In this document: positions 1 through 11,500 of the stretch, piece after piece
Position numbering within the stretch: the first letter of the stretch is position 1
Layout of the letters: each line of letters begins with the position of its first letter
NCBI GenBank assembly: GCA_011800155.1
Contig: CM022368.1
Coordinates: forward strand, 310,001-374,000
Reading direction: 5' to 3'
Source of the DNA: Flammulina velutipes
Lineage: Eukaryota; Basidiomycota; Agaricomycetes; Agaricales; Physalacriaceae
DNA: 64,000 nt
Position numbers and translations under genes: made by a program
The notes under the pieces: model-generated
What the model was told of the DNA's origin: nothing
What the model saw: the letters and a program-made list of their open reading frames with translations, nothing else
Databases searched by the model: none

Positions 1-1319
1 CACGGATGCTCCCGCCATTGCCGTTCTCGCACATCCAGCCGACGCCTAGAATTTTGTGAATCGGAATTGTCGCAGATTATGGCGTAATTCACTCCTGGTT
101 CATGCGGCTAGCTGGCAGTGTTGTTGACATCCAGTGTGAGTGTTTTTCGTTAGTGGATCGACTATACTGACCACCATGCAGACAAACTACTACCAGCTCT
201 TGGCTCCCACTGCGAGCAGCTTTTACACATAGCTCAACATCCTGCTCGATTCCAACAGTTGGTACGCGCCCCGTCTCACTTCGCCACATCATCCACTGAC
301 ATTCCTCAGAACCGGCAACCCAGACTGTACGCCAAAGCGCTAAACGAAACCAGGAAAGATAATTCCGAGAACATTATACTCACACGGACAATGACGTGTT
401 TATTACCTGCCCCGCCCGTTATCGATTCATCGCTGCTCTCTCCCTTGACACCAGTGTAATCCCTACAACATATTCCCTACCCCTTCCCTATACTATCTTC
501 AACACCACAATGACATCTCTGCCATCGACTGTCATCCCGTCTCCCAGTTCCAACCACCGGAGGTCATATCCTGGAGGTCATATCCCGGCTCATTGTTGGC
601 GGTTCGTCACTGTCATTCTACCGGGGAAGATGTCTACCCCGTTTGCCCAAGTGATGGCAAAGCTTTGGTGTCGGCTCATCTCTGCTTCATCGTATCCAGT
701 TGTCGGCGAGACGTTCCAAGTACATTGCCTGCGATGCCTCCTGCTAGTAATAGGATGGCCGCGAGGCTCGATGGAAGACTTTTCTGCGAGTACATGGGCT
801 GAAGGAGGGCAAGGTATATCCCTCTCCGACCAAGTCGCGATGAGTTGTATGGCCGTCATTGTTGGGGGGGCGTTATAAGCCGGGACGCTTCACACTTCAT
901 CTTCTGGTGGGGGACGAAGAAGATAGAATGGACGGGTGCTAGTATGGTTCGTTAGTGTTTTTCTTTTTCGACGTCACTGACCCCCAATTTAGGATTATTT
1001 GAAACTCCTTCCAGCGCCTTTCCGACAATACCCTGTGAAGGCTATTGCTACTCGTTGACATTGTGACGTGTCATCGAACTCCTGGGCAGTCCCAATTCTA
1101 CGTGCCGTCTCGATCTTATCTCAAACTTGGGCACTGACCTTTGGGCTAAACATCGCTATGCGCGCGTAGTAGCATTGGATCCTGCTGAGGTACTCCACTA
1201 AAATGAAGATGTAAGTGAGAGATAAGCTTCATCTCGTCAGACACTGATATCTTCTTAGTTTATAACTGCCTGGGATGCACCACATACATCGAGCCTCATG
1301 ACGGCAGAGACGAATTTTA
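1..1319. other. No supported gene; short tandem repeat
   Basis: No reading frame here has convincing coding character. The longest (396-878, +) has no recognisable domain, and its start depends on the same composition-rich stretch that gives overlapping frames on the other strand. One visible feature is a 14-bp tandem duplication, ggaggtcatatcct at 559-572 followed by ggaggtcatatccc at 573-586. The region may hold decayed coding sequence or the 3' flank of the integrase gene that follows. Confidence 0.5.
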
Positions 1320-3237
1320 TTAGGTAGAGTAAAGCGAGCGACATATATCTAGAGCTTGTATCCAAAGTGACTTGCGCTCTTCCATGCTACGGGAATCAAG
1401 CTCGGGCAAGAACATTAGTTGTGTCTCGAACTGGCGGCCCCGATGTTCATCAAATGGGGAAGCAAAGGCAGGGATGGTAATAGAGGAGAGATGTGTTGGA
1501 CGATGAGAGGTGAAAGGACTGTCCATGTCATCCATTTCGGGATTATGGCTGTTCTCGTTAGTATGATGGCGAAGAACGTGAGGATCGTCAATGTCCTGCC
1601 AATCCACACCGTAGTGCAGCAAGTTGTCCTCTCCTTCATCCTCTGCATTAAAGGTTTCGTCGAGATTCCGATAGCCATGCTGCAACATCCCGAAGAAGAA
1701 CATATCACGCGGGCTTCGGGAGCGCTCACTTTGGATACGGAGATTATGATGGTTCCAACTTTCCGCCCATTCCAGTGCATCCTCGTTTATGGACCCGAGA
1801 AAGAGATAGTGTAGGAGCCATACGTGAGCGTCGTTATCGGGGTCGAGGCCGCACACATGCTCTAGCTCTTGAAAAAGGATTTTCCACTTGCTCCCAAATC
1901 CTCGCGTAACGTCTTGCCAAAGGCGCTCGATACGAATATTATGCACACTTCTGGGTAAAAAATATATGAGCATCGTCAAGTAGAAGCGGGTGTTTGCCTT
2001 ACCGTCCCCATATGTAAGAGCCCCTGGCTGCCCCGAAGTTTTCTTCCATGAAAGAAGCCACCATCAAGTTCTCAGTGCCGTGGTCACCACGTACGCGACT
2101 AGGTGTACCATGAATAGATCGTGCATCGTTAAATAGATTGAGAACTGTCTGCGCCCTATTGTTGTCGGATGCTTGAATGCCAGTGACCAGGCGTGAAAAT
2201 CCGTCGATGAAGGCATGAATCACGACACGATACCGGATCATGCCTGTGGAGGTAGACTATGAGAAGCTATATAGATACCAAATTATGGGTCTTACCATGC
2301 TGTCCATCATGGTGCCATAACGAGTTGGGCCCGGCGACACGATAGACGCGACGGCCTATGACGCCTGCCCTCATGCCAGCGGGTGCACCGTACACTCGTT
2401 CGTAAGATTCACGCAGCCGTTGTCTCGGAACATGGTGGCCCAGGTGCTCCAAGTGTCCACGAATCATACGTCGACCAAAGTCTGGGAATACCTCCAAAAT
2501 GTGGCGCATGATGTCGTCAAGCTCGTCATTTGTAAGAACAGAGACTGGAGCCGTGGATGAGCGGTAGAATTGGAGGGTTTGGCCACTTTCAGGATCTTGA
2601 TAGGTGATACAGACCGCCGGACATGGTTCCACGAGACCATAGTCCAATGCACGTCGACGTACGGTGCGCGAAGAGCAACCAAAGATAGATGATAGGTGAG
2701 TGGGTCCACGAAGGTCAAGCGCTGCTCGAAGTACATCAGTATCTATTTCTTTTCGAGGGCGTCCACGAGCGCCTGTATTTTCTGTTGACGTATACTAAAT
2801 GGTACGTCAATTGGGTTGGGGGTGCTGTACGGGACACATACCTCCAGCTGAACAGTGTGTGTGGCATCTTCAGAGCGTTCAATGGTAACAGCCAGATGGT
2901 CGAGCATGTTTTGAAGGCCTTCATTCATAATAGCATATTCTGGTGGTTCGATAATTTCTTCATACTACTGACATGATCAGAAGACAGAATGGAGTAAGAG
3001 TGGGAATCGTACATCTGATAGTGAACGCAAGAAGCGTTCCGTCGAGTCTTGTTGGGCTCGTACCCACGCACGGTCGCCAATCTGTGTGCGAACAGCTGAT
3101 TGGACTCGCTGGCCCAGTTGATAGTAGGCGACGCGCAAGAGGGATAAATCATCGCCAGTGGAAGCCTCGGGTCGGTCAGAGCTAGACACAATATGTAGGA
3201 AGGATAAGGAGAAGAGAAGAGCGGGGAGAAGATACAT
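1320..3237 (-). CDS. Integrase-core (DDE) domain protein, apparently intact
   Basis: Basidiomycete integrase-core-domain protein, related to retroviral-type integrases and DDE transposases. Model (minus): 3237-3013, 2964-2842, 2794-2296, 2243-2003, 1950-1320, all GT/AG with consistent phase, about 572 aa. A GARGRPRKEID linker and a helix-turn-helix-like stretch (SSIFGCSSRTVRRRALDYGL) precede the catalytic core. The presumed acidic triad is visible: D in HHDGQH, D in RGDHGTEN, E in NIRIERLW. The reading frame has no break, unusual for a decaying element. No terminal inverted repeats, target-site duplication or capsid/RT genes were found around it, so it may be a domesticated or solo gene. The start is uncertain: the first ATG gives a hydrophobic N-terminus that might instead be untranslated, and an upstream acceptor near 3185 would skip it. 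Confidence 0.72.
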
Positions 3238-3299
3238 GATGGGAAGAATTGGCGGGAGAATTGATCGTCTCAATCGTCTGATTAGCTGGCGCGGAATCG

Positions 3300-3442
3300 G
3301 AAGTCTGAAGGCGAAAATGAGAATGAGAATTGAAATGTGATAATGAAAGCCGAAATGCGAAAGGTGAGAATGAGAGTCATGGTGAGAAGTGAGAATGAGA
3401 TCGAGACCGCGAGAATGAGAATGAGACCGCGAGAATGAGAAT
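3300..3442. repeat. Purine-rich GAGAATGAGA low-complexity repeat
   Basis: Imperfect iterations of gagaatgaga-type units fill this stretch upstream of the integrase gene. It ends with an exact 20-bp tandem duplication (3403-3422 and 3423-3442; unit begins gagaccgcgag). The plus strand is almost all purine. It could be promoter-proximal low-complexity DNA or replication-slippage debris. Confidence 0.75.
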
Positions 3443-3560
3443 GACGCGTGAACGGCACGTGAATATTTTTTTGAACATGGACACATGATTCACGGGATTC
3501 TCTTGGTCGCACACCATTCACGGCCAAAACTTGCTGGAATTGAAAATCGACCTCGCCAAA

Positions 3561-4563
3561 TCAACGATTATTTTTGTCCAACAAGGACTCCCAAACGGCA
3601 CTACCTTGAGAACCTAGGATTCACAAATTATCACCAATGTCACCAACTTACGATGCAACGAAACTCACATGAATTTTCAATAGCTTCATAGACTGCCTTG
3701 ATGCGGGTGGGACGCAAGCTTGGGACCCAAGAATCCACGATGTCCGAACACACCCGAAGAAGAGCGGCCTGCAAAGCGATCTGGATAACGAGCTCCCGAC
3801 GGTCGTGGTCCTGCTTGCGGCTAGCATAGACAAGCTGGGAAAGGTCTCGACCGATGCGTTTCTCTGCATCTCGGATAGTGGCCTCGTCGCATTGATAGCC
3901 GTCGAGAAAGTCGCCCGATTCTGTGATGGACGCTGCGAGCTGGAAGATATCTGAGTTGAGGGCCTGCACCATGGAAGCGATCTCCTCCCCCGAGATGGTG
4001 TCTGCAGAACCCAAGAACGCTTGGGCGTCGTCGAGCTCGACCCTCCTGAGCTCCAACAGTTTCTTGTCTTCTACGCGCAGGCTGTATGCCTGCTGGAGCT
4101 GCTTCTGCGTGACTGCCAACTGGTCCTTCAACCATTCAGTAGCCGCCTGCCAGGCATGTCCGTCCTTCGTCAACCTCTCGCTATCAAGCCTTGCGGCTTG
4201 TAGTTCCTGTTTCGTTTGTTGATGGCGCTCAGCATCGATGTGGGAGTGGCGCAGCAGTTCGCGGTAACGTTTTTCGAGATTTTTGAAGGCATCAATGTTG
4301 TTATGCGAACGAGAGGCTTTGTGCGAGTCATGTCGGGAATGTGTGCGTCTGGAGTGGCTATCGCGGGACTAGCAACCATCTTGAGATGTAATGTATTTGA
4401 CGACAAGGACACTTACCTCGGTGGTTCCATTCCCCTTTGCAGGACGAACATGATGGTGGTCGTCCGAAGACCTGTTCTCTGCGGTGTTAGGCTGAGCCAT
4501 TCCAGTGTCGATCTGTGGGGTATCCGGACGTGCTTCAGGTTGGTCCTCGCGACCGGTAGACAT
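3561..4563 (-). CDS. Coiled-coil basidiomycete protein of unknown function
   Basis: Three exons (minus: 4563-4417, 4368-3669, 3613-3561) join with correct phase and give about 299 aa; an in-frame ATG at 4593 would add ten residues (MLERLLSLIG). The N-terminus is polar, followed by a Ser/His/Arg-rich stretch. From about residue 75 comes a long helical, Gln/Leu/Glu-rich segment (FKNLEKRYRELLRHSHIDAE, then EWLKDQLAVTQKQLQQ) predicted to form a coiled coil. A conserved helical C-terminal half follows (EIASMVQALNSDIFQLAASI, QIALQAALLRVCSDIVDSW). This architecture is common as multi-copy unknown proteins in Agaricomycetes; no catalytic motif is visible. The last short exon ends WESLLDKNNR. Its position next to the integrase gene is probably incidental. 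Confidence 0.7.
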
Positions 4564-4599
4564 ACCAATGAGGGAGAGCAATCTCTCTAACATGGAAAG

Positions 4600-5530
4600 G
4601 GAGATTGAGAGTAGAAAGGCAAGAATCGACATGTGGCACTCACGATCGAACAAGCCCTAAATAGTAAACAGTGTGTTTCTGGGGTGGCGTGTTTCGCCCT
4701 TGCGCGCGTGCAGAAAATGAGAGGCCAATGGATGCTACATTTTCGGTTAGCCAGAGACGCGAGCAACAGGAGGAGACGCACCACTTGTATGGAAACTGTA
4801 GTGTAAGGCAATAACTTTATCTTTTCGTATGAATAAACAGCCATTCCATCGTATTGCGCTACACTGTCGGTCCTTCCTGGTTTGTACTATCGCGTACGAC
4901 TCGTGTTGTGGGGTTATTCATCCTGACAAGCGGTATGGACGAGGCGACCGTTGAAAAAGGGTCACAATTTGTTATGGAAGTGATACGCCAACTACTTACG
5001 TTTAATCCAGGTATAGCGTTACAACATAGTCTCGAACCACCTAACCGTGAGAGCAGAGTTATCGTGGCAATCCACCAATAAAGCAGTATCCAAGGTTAAC
5101 AGCTGAATCCATTATTCATCGAAGCGTCCGACTGAACACCAAGTTCGACCCAGCCACGGACGCCTGGTCGGAGGTGTGGGGCAAGAACAAACGCGACTGC
5201 CCGAAGGCCCAACCCAGTAAGAAGACTATTGGCTATTCGTCAAGCCGTTATTCACTCAATGTAGTATCCATAAACATGACACTCAAATATCCCCATACAT
5301 TCTCTCTTCTGGCGCACATCTCAAAGTAGCACAGGGAATAATTTGACAACCGCTTCTCGTTGTACATACAATTCAAGATCAATTCACAAACATTATGGTT
5401 ATGTGTGTACAGAATGAGGTTACGATGCGACACAGGCATAAATACAAACACAAAGATATAGCTGTCTTGGAGGCCTGTAGTGGAGTGTCAGTATACGGAA
5501 TAGAAAGACATGCGGAGGACTAACCAACAT
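4600..5530. other. Intergenic, no supported gene
   Basis: Only short unrelated frames occur. This region holds the presumed promoter of the coiled-coil gene at its left edge and the 3' flank of giant copy A at its right edge. From about 5503 rightward the plus strand starts to match the 49.93-kb flank of copy B, marking the left end of the duplicated segment. Confidence 0.5.
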
Positions 5531-8500
5531 TCACTGAGCTTGCTCAACATCGGCACGTCTGACGACCTCAGCGTGCAACATCTTCCCAAGCGGCGTCAAG
5601 CTGAAGTCCTGCCGCTTCCTCCGTACGTTCAACACCTCGCGCACAAAGCCAACTGGACTTTGAAGGAATGCGCAGAACATCTGCATACCCAGAAGATTGT
5701 CACGGTTCTTGCGAAGGACAAATCCATCAGGCTGGGCCCGCGAGTTCATCGAGGTTGAAATACCGAGCCAGTTGCACAGACGGGTGTATTCCCCGTACGT
5801 ACTTGGGTAGAGTTGGCCCGCAAAGAGGTTGAACTGAGACAATGCACTGTACGGGTGCATGGTCTTGGAAACGGTGGGTACACAATAGAAGTCAAATCTA
5901 TCGAAGCGATGACCATCGCCTGTGACACGCGGGGAGTAGACGTAGAGGAAGACTGGGGGGTTGGGTTGGATGCGCAGAACGGGAACAAGGTTGTTCGCTT
6001 CGAACTGGCTGATGACGAGGAGATTTCCTTTCATGTCCCGAAGAAGCCATTGCACGTCTTTGAGGAACTGTGTTCCGTCGTCTCGCCCTTGTATAGTGAC
6101 AGCGAAGTCGTGAGTAACACGGAATTTCTTGCTGAAGGGGTCGTTGCCAGACAGATGACGGTCGAGGATGGGCTTGACGACTACCAGCGGTGAGATGGCA
6201 AACGAGTCCAGATCGACCGTGAGACCACTCATCGCGAACGTCTGCAGTTTGGGATCAAAGTGATGTTTGGCAACCTGTGGCGCCCCGAGATGTTCTCGCT
6301 GTTGCTCCGCTTCAACCTCATGACTAATCTCGCGCTCCTGCTCCTCGTCAATGTTACGCGAATAGATTGCGGGAAGTCCGAGTTCCTGAAGTCGTTTGAC
6401 CAACTCCAGATGGGCGTTCACTGGAACCGCGGATGTCTTGACACCGTAGAGCTCCGTGAGAGTACGTGATTCTTTTTGCAGCCACACTGTACGCAACTTC
6501 TGATGCTGCACGGCCGTGGGATGGACTGGCATTGATTGTAGGCAGGAATTGCGAGCATGGAAGTCGGCGCCCTGCTGAGCCCATTGAGGTGCATGGTGGG
6601 CGATATCGACACAGGTGTTGACCATAGTCCAGCGCACAATGTCAGTAACCGAGATGGGGCTATCCGATGGCGAAGGTCGTGAGTTCCGAATGAGGGTGTC
6701 GACATCGGGTGGGGCAAGGAATGAGAGTGATTGTCCTTTGCCGAGCTGGCGCATCCGCATGCATCCTGGTTATAATTCGTAAGTGTTTAATTAGATGGAG
6801 AAAATGCTAGCTCACCTTGTACCAGCCTATCCTTCGTAACTTTCTTCCCAATCGTTACTGCCGCTTGCCACTCCCGAGGCGTTTTGAGATCCGTCCCTCG
6901 TGTGTGTGCATCATCCAGATAAACCAAACATGATCCTAGACGGTCGCGATAGACTGATGACTGAAGGAGCTCGAGGTCTCCATTACGGCGTACGACCATG
7001 AGCTCGTCGTTATCGTCAAAGTAGATGGCTGCCTGGACACCTTCGACATCTTCCCTCTCTGCTAGCCATTGCGTCGCCACGTCGTGGTTGCTCAGATCGA
7101 GCATCTGCGCGCCAACGTCCAGGAAGGCGCGAACTTCTCGTCGAGCAGCGATAAGGCTGACTAGCTGCTGTCCCGACATCGTTCGTCCCGATGCTGTGTC
7201 ACGAGTACAGGTGTATTCAGCATTTTCTGGGCGAAGTAGGTATGTCAAAACAAGTGCATTGGTGCTGGATTGATCCACTGGGTCGACCTGCGCAATGGAG
7301 GTCGGAAGCAAATGTTGATTGTCGTTCGTGCCGCTGAAACCGGTCGTCGGATGCACCCGTCGTTCTGCGAGATCCCACCCCGAAGACGACAATTTGTCTG
7401 GGAACTCCTTCATGGCATGCGGAAAGACTGTCCTCGCTAGATAGAAGTCGATGACGGCACGGCAGTAGCGAAATATATCGTAGAGAAAAGTGAACTGCGC
7501 CGTGTCATTGAGGTTGATTCCTGTGACATGGCGCAAAGAGATTGGCAAGGCGTCGAGAGGTATATCGGTGATCCAACTTTCGTAGAGCATAGCGGGGTTA
7601 CTGTCAAGTAGTAGGCGCTTCAGGCATGTTTTGACTTGTTCCTTATCAAGCCCACTATAATAGTAGGCCAAACAGGTCAACAATATGGCAATGTCTGGAT
7701 GACCAAATTCCGAATGTGGTGAGGGGACATCCTTTGCCCGATAGGGAACTGCGAGCAAGGAACGGGTGTCTTCGACAAGACCGTAGTCGACCCGCCATCT
7801 CGGCCGACATAGAACATGAACCAATAGTCCTTCGACAAAGAGGCCACGAAGCAGAAGAAGGACGTTGTAGAACATGGGATCGGGTTCGAACAACTGCTGA
7901 ACTGCGGACAGGATTGAGTCGCGGGGAATGCGGTGAGTGACGAAGTCCCGGATGATATGTGCATGTTCGGGTGGTATAAAGAGCATGTTTAATCCTCGAA
8001 CACGTTGACCTTCCATGACATCTTCGACGACTTTCCCGATGAGTTCGTCACCAAATGATTCGGGGAGTTTGACCAAAGGGAAAGCCCACACATTCGGTCG
8101 TTGAACCTCGATACCACTGCCTACTCCGTAACCCTTCAGGAGCGTCTCAACGTGTTTCCCCGCCAGCAAAAGAACGTCCTGCATGACCAGCCAACGATTT
8201 GGACTGCACTGGAGATCCTGTTGCGCACCCATTGTATAGATGAGCTGATAGCGTGTGTGAAGCAATTCATCGCTTTCGTCTAGAATATCGCGAGCGTTCT
8301 TGGCCAGTAGCTGATGAAGACGAACGGCATGGATGCGTTCAGCGTCGTTGGCGCTGTCCTGAGTAATCATCTTTTCAACAGCGAGCAACCTCACAGACAG
8401 TGCATGCTCGGGCTGAGTGACTAAAATCCCTCCCGTCCTCCGGCATGTCTCGTATAACTCGTGTAGCATTGATAGACGTGATGCGTTCAGCTTCAGCTGC

Positions 8501-11500
8501 CTTGAGAACGGAAGGTAGAAGATCCGCCGATTGCAGAACATTGATACACGCTCGCGAAGAAGCTGGAACATTTGCGGTGCGAGTGGTTTGAGTACGATGA
8601 CTCGAACAAGCCGATCTCCATCAGCGAGGGATGACACGACCATGGGAACGATGACTGCGGTTTTCCCCTCGCCCATGTTGAGCTGGAGTGTGATGTTTCT
8701 GCCATCTTGCGGGGAATACATCTCGTCTGCGACGTCAAGCTGCAATGGGCGCGCGCGGAAGTTGTTCTCGATCTTAAAAAGACATAAGGCTAAACACATT
8801 GTACAATAAGCTGGTACTTACCTGGATGAGGAACCAGTCCGGGTGGCGCCTGGCCCGTTTGGGATCAACGAAGTCGCAGTTCTCTAACTCGCGAATGAGG
8901 TCAGTCATCTGCCCCGAGACCGTATACTGGACCATCCTTGTCAATTGCTGTGTGTATATGAATGTTGCGCCAAATTCCGTTATCAAGTCCTTCCACTCCG
9001 ACGGGACGTGTCTCCAGTTATCTTTGCTGAGCTGCAGTAGGATAGACCGGGGGTCTATAGCGGGCCAGAGGCCGGAAGCTGCAAGAACAACTTGCCCCGG
9101 AGTAGTGGGCTGCAGCACACTTCGTATATGGGAGAGGAGGGTGTCGCAATTGTCGCGGGAGTCCAAATAGTGTTTGTGTAGAAGGGTAAACGATGGTATA
9201 CATGGAGGTGCATGTTCCACCTTCGACTGCAAACTGTCTACGCTCTGCGAAACGCCTCCTGAATAGACACGCTGCAACTGAGCAGACGAAGCGGCTAGGG
9301 TGTTGAGTATATCGCGAAGTTCGGTCACCTCAACTGGATTGGTCAGTTGACCAGAAAGGGGACTCGACGAGATACTAGGTTGATATGTTCTGTCGGAAGA
9401 CCACGAGCTACAACTTGTAGGCAGCAGCTGCGTCAAGGAGGGTATGCCACAGTCTTTCCGCACTTCTTCAGGTAGCGGAAGTGTGATCAACGGTGCGGGA
9501 ATGATGGATGCTGAATTTTTCGAAGACAGGGGAAGCATGCATTCAATCCTGTTCAAGAAGAGATAGAGATCGTTGTTTCGCCGGCATGCAGCGAACAAGT
9601 TTGTGGTCTCCGCGGTGATAGCTTGCACATCGAAATAGAGATGAGTCGTATGATCCACTGAGACAGCAATTGCACTGGGGGACAACCTCCATAGGTCCAT
9701 GAGTTCTTCTTGCAAAAGAAGGGACCCTTCTCGAAGAGCCTCACGGTAATGGTCTTCCCGGGAAGTATCATCTTCGTCCCAGCTAGTATACCATGGTCCT
9801 TGTGCGAATGCTCCAGATGGGGTATGCTCTAGAGGATAAACGGCCTTTGCAACGATAGCCGCGATGTCTGCCGGAGATGGAGAGCGACCACATTGTAAGT
9901 TATATGAAGTCCAACTGGGAATGGGTGGTAGAACATCCGCATGCATGACAAATTTGAGCATGTATGGGAGCAGTGGAGTGGATATGGTCGAAGTTCGCGT
10001 CATATATGCTTGAGCGCATAGTCGGAACAAAAGCAGGTATCGGGCTTCGAGTGACGGTCGAACGGATCGACACCATTGATACCACGCGAACCAGTCTTCG
10101 GCAATATCTTTCTTTCCAGGAGGATCAGATAGCCAAGCCATAGACATCGATGCGGGAGTGTAGAGATTGACGGAGGGAAGGGGAACTGACAAAGACTCGG
10201 CCTCAATCTCCTCAAAGAGATGGTATAGATGTCCTGTTGGTGGCGGGCTTCGTTGCTCGCGCGCAGGATCAGGGCCCGTGATCATGAGACCAGTCTTGTA
10301 GTGAAGGATGTCCTGCAGTTGTTTCGAGTGGCGAGGCATGTAGATCTTGTCGCGCGGTGTAGGGCTGCACGGTAGTCAGATCAAATCCCAATAAACGGAA
10401 AAGTACGTACATTGAGACAGTAATCAGATCTGTTATTGAGGACTCCCTCGATATGGCACGCGTCAATAGACCAACGTCATATTGCACTGTTTCGTTTGCA
10501 TCCTTTTCGCCGTTGTGGAAAATATGATGGAGTGTCGCGTCATAATCCAAGATCTGACGAACAAGAACCTCGTATGCTGCACGCTGAGTGAAAGCTGGAA
10601 GACGGTTTGACCACTGGACTGTTTGCATCGATGTAAGGTGTTGCGGATAGAAGACACGACGAGGCGTCAAATGACGTATTTGCTGGAGGAGTGTGCGCTC
10701 CGATGAGCCAAGTGTTTGGAACGAAGTGGAAAACGACGACGCAAGCTGATTCAGGGCTTGCGCTGTACCCGTTCGGCCAGTCAGCGGGTCAAGAAGAGGC
10801 TGACCGGTAACGGCATGCAGCAGAATCTGGAAGAAGTGACATTTGAGGGTTCCATCGCCGACGAGAATTCCAAGATCTTGGTTGACAACGAACTGTGTAT
10901 GAAGTACCGAGGAATGGTCGACGTCGGTGGCGATGAGGACGTTGGTTTGATCCTGCGATTGTGTAACTCTGATCCGACCATATGGGACTAGGACACGTCT
11001 AGGAAGACGCACATCACTGGGCGAAATATCTCGGAGGATGAGTTTAGAGTGTAAGCCAACGAGTGTTCCGAGATCTTGATCCTCGTCGACGGCGAATCCA
11101 GGGTAAGTCTTCGACTCAAGAAGAGGGAATTCTGAGCTCAAATCAACCTGGAAGGCAAGTTGGAGGCGCTGCAAGTACGCGTTCACGACTGTGCCCTGGA
11201 CTGTTACTACAAGGTGTGATGTGTCATCCATGACCTGCAGGCGCTCGCTTATGATGTTGGATGTCTCGCTTTGGGGAGAAACCAAGACATGTCGGTGACC
11301 GTCCTTGTCGATACGTTCGGCGCGTCTGTTGCTGAGTTCGAGACACCACGAATGAGGGGTCGACATCCATGGATTGGAAATCGATCGGAAGTCGATTTCG
11401 AGTGTCGAAAGGTCCAACCAGTGTGCAAAATCACGGACTAGAGGCATAGGCAGATCTCCAGCAAAGACTTCGTGTGGAATGTACCGAAAACGTTTTCCCG

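Noticed and set aside
396..878. 160-codon plus-strand open frame
   Set aside because: No recognisable domain, overlaps an equally long antisense frame, includes a tandem duplication; composition rather than coding.
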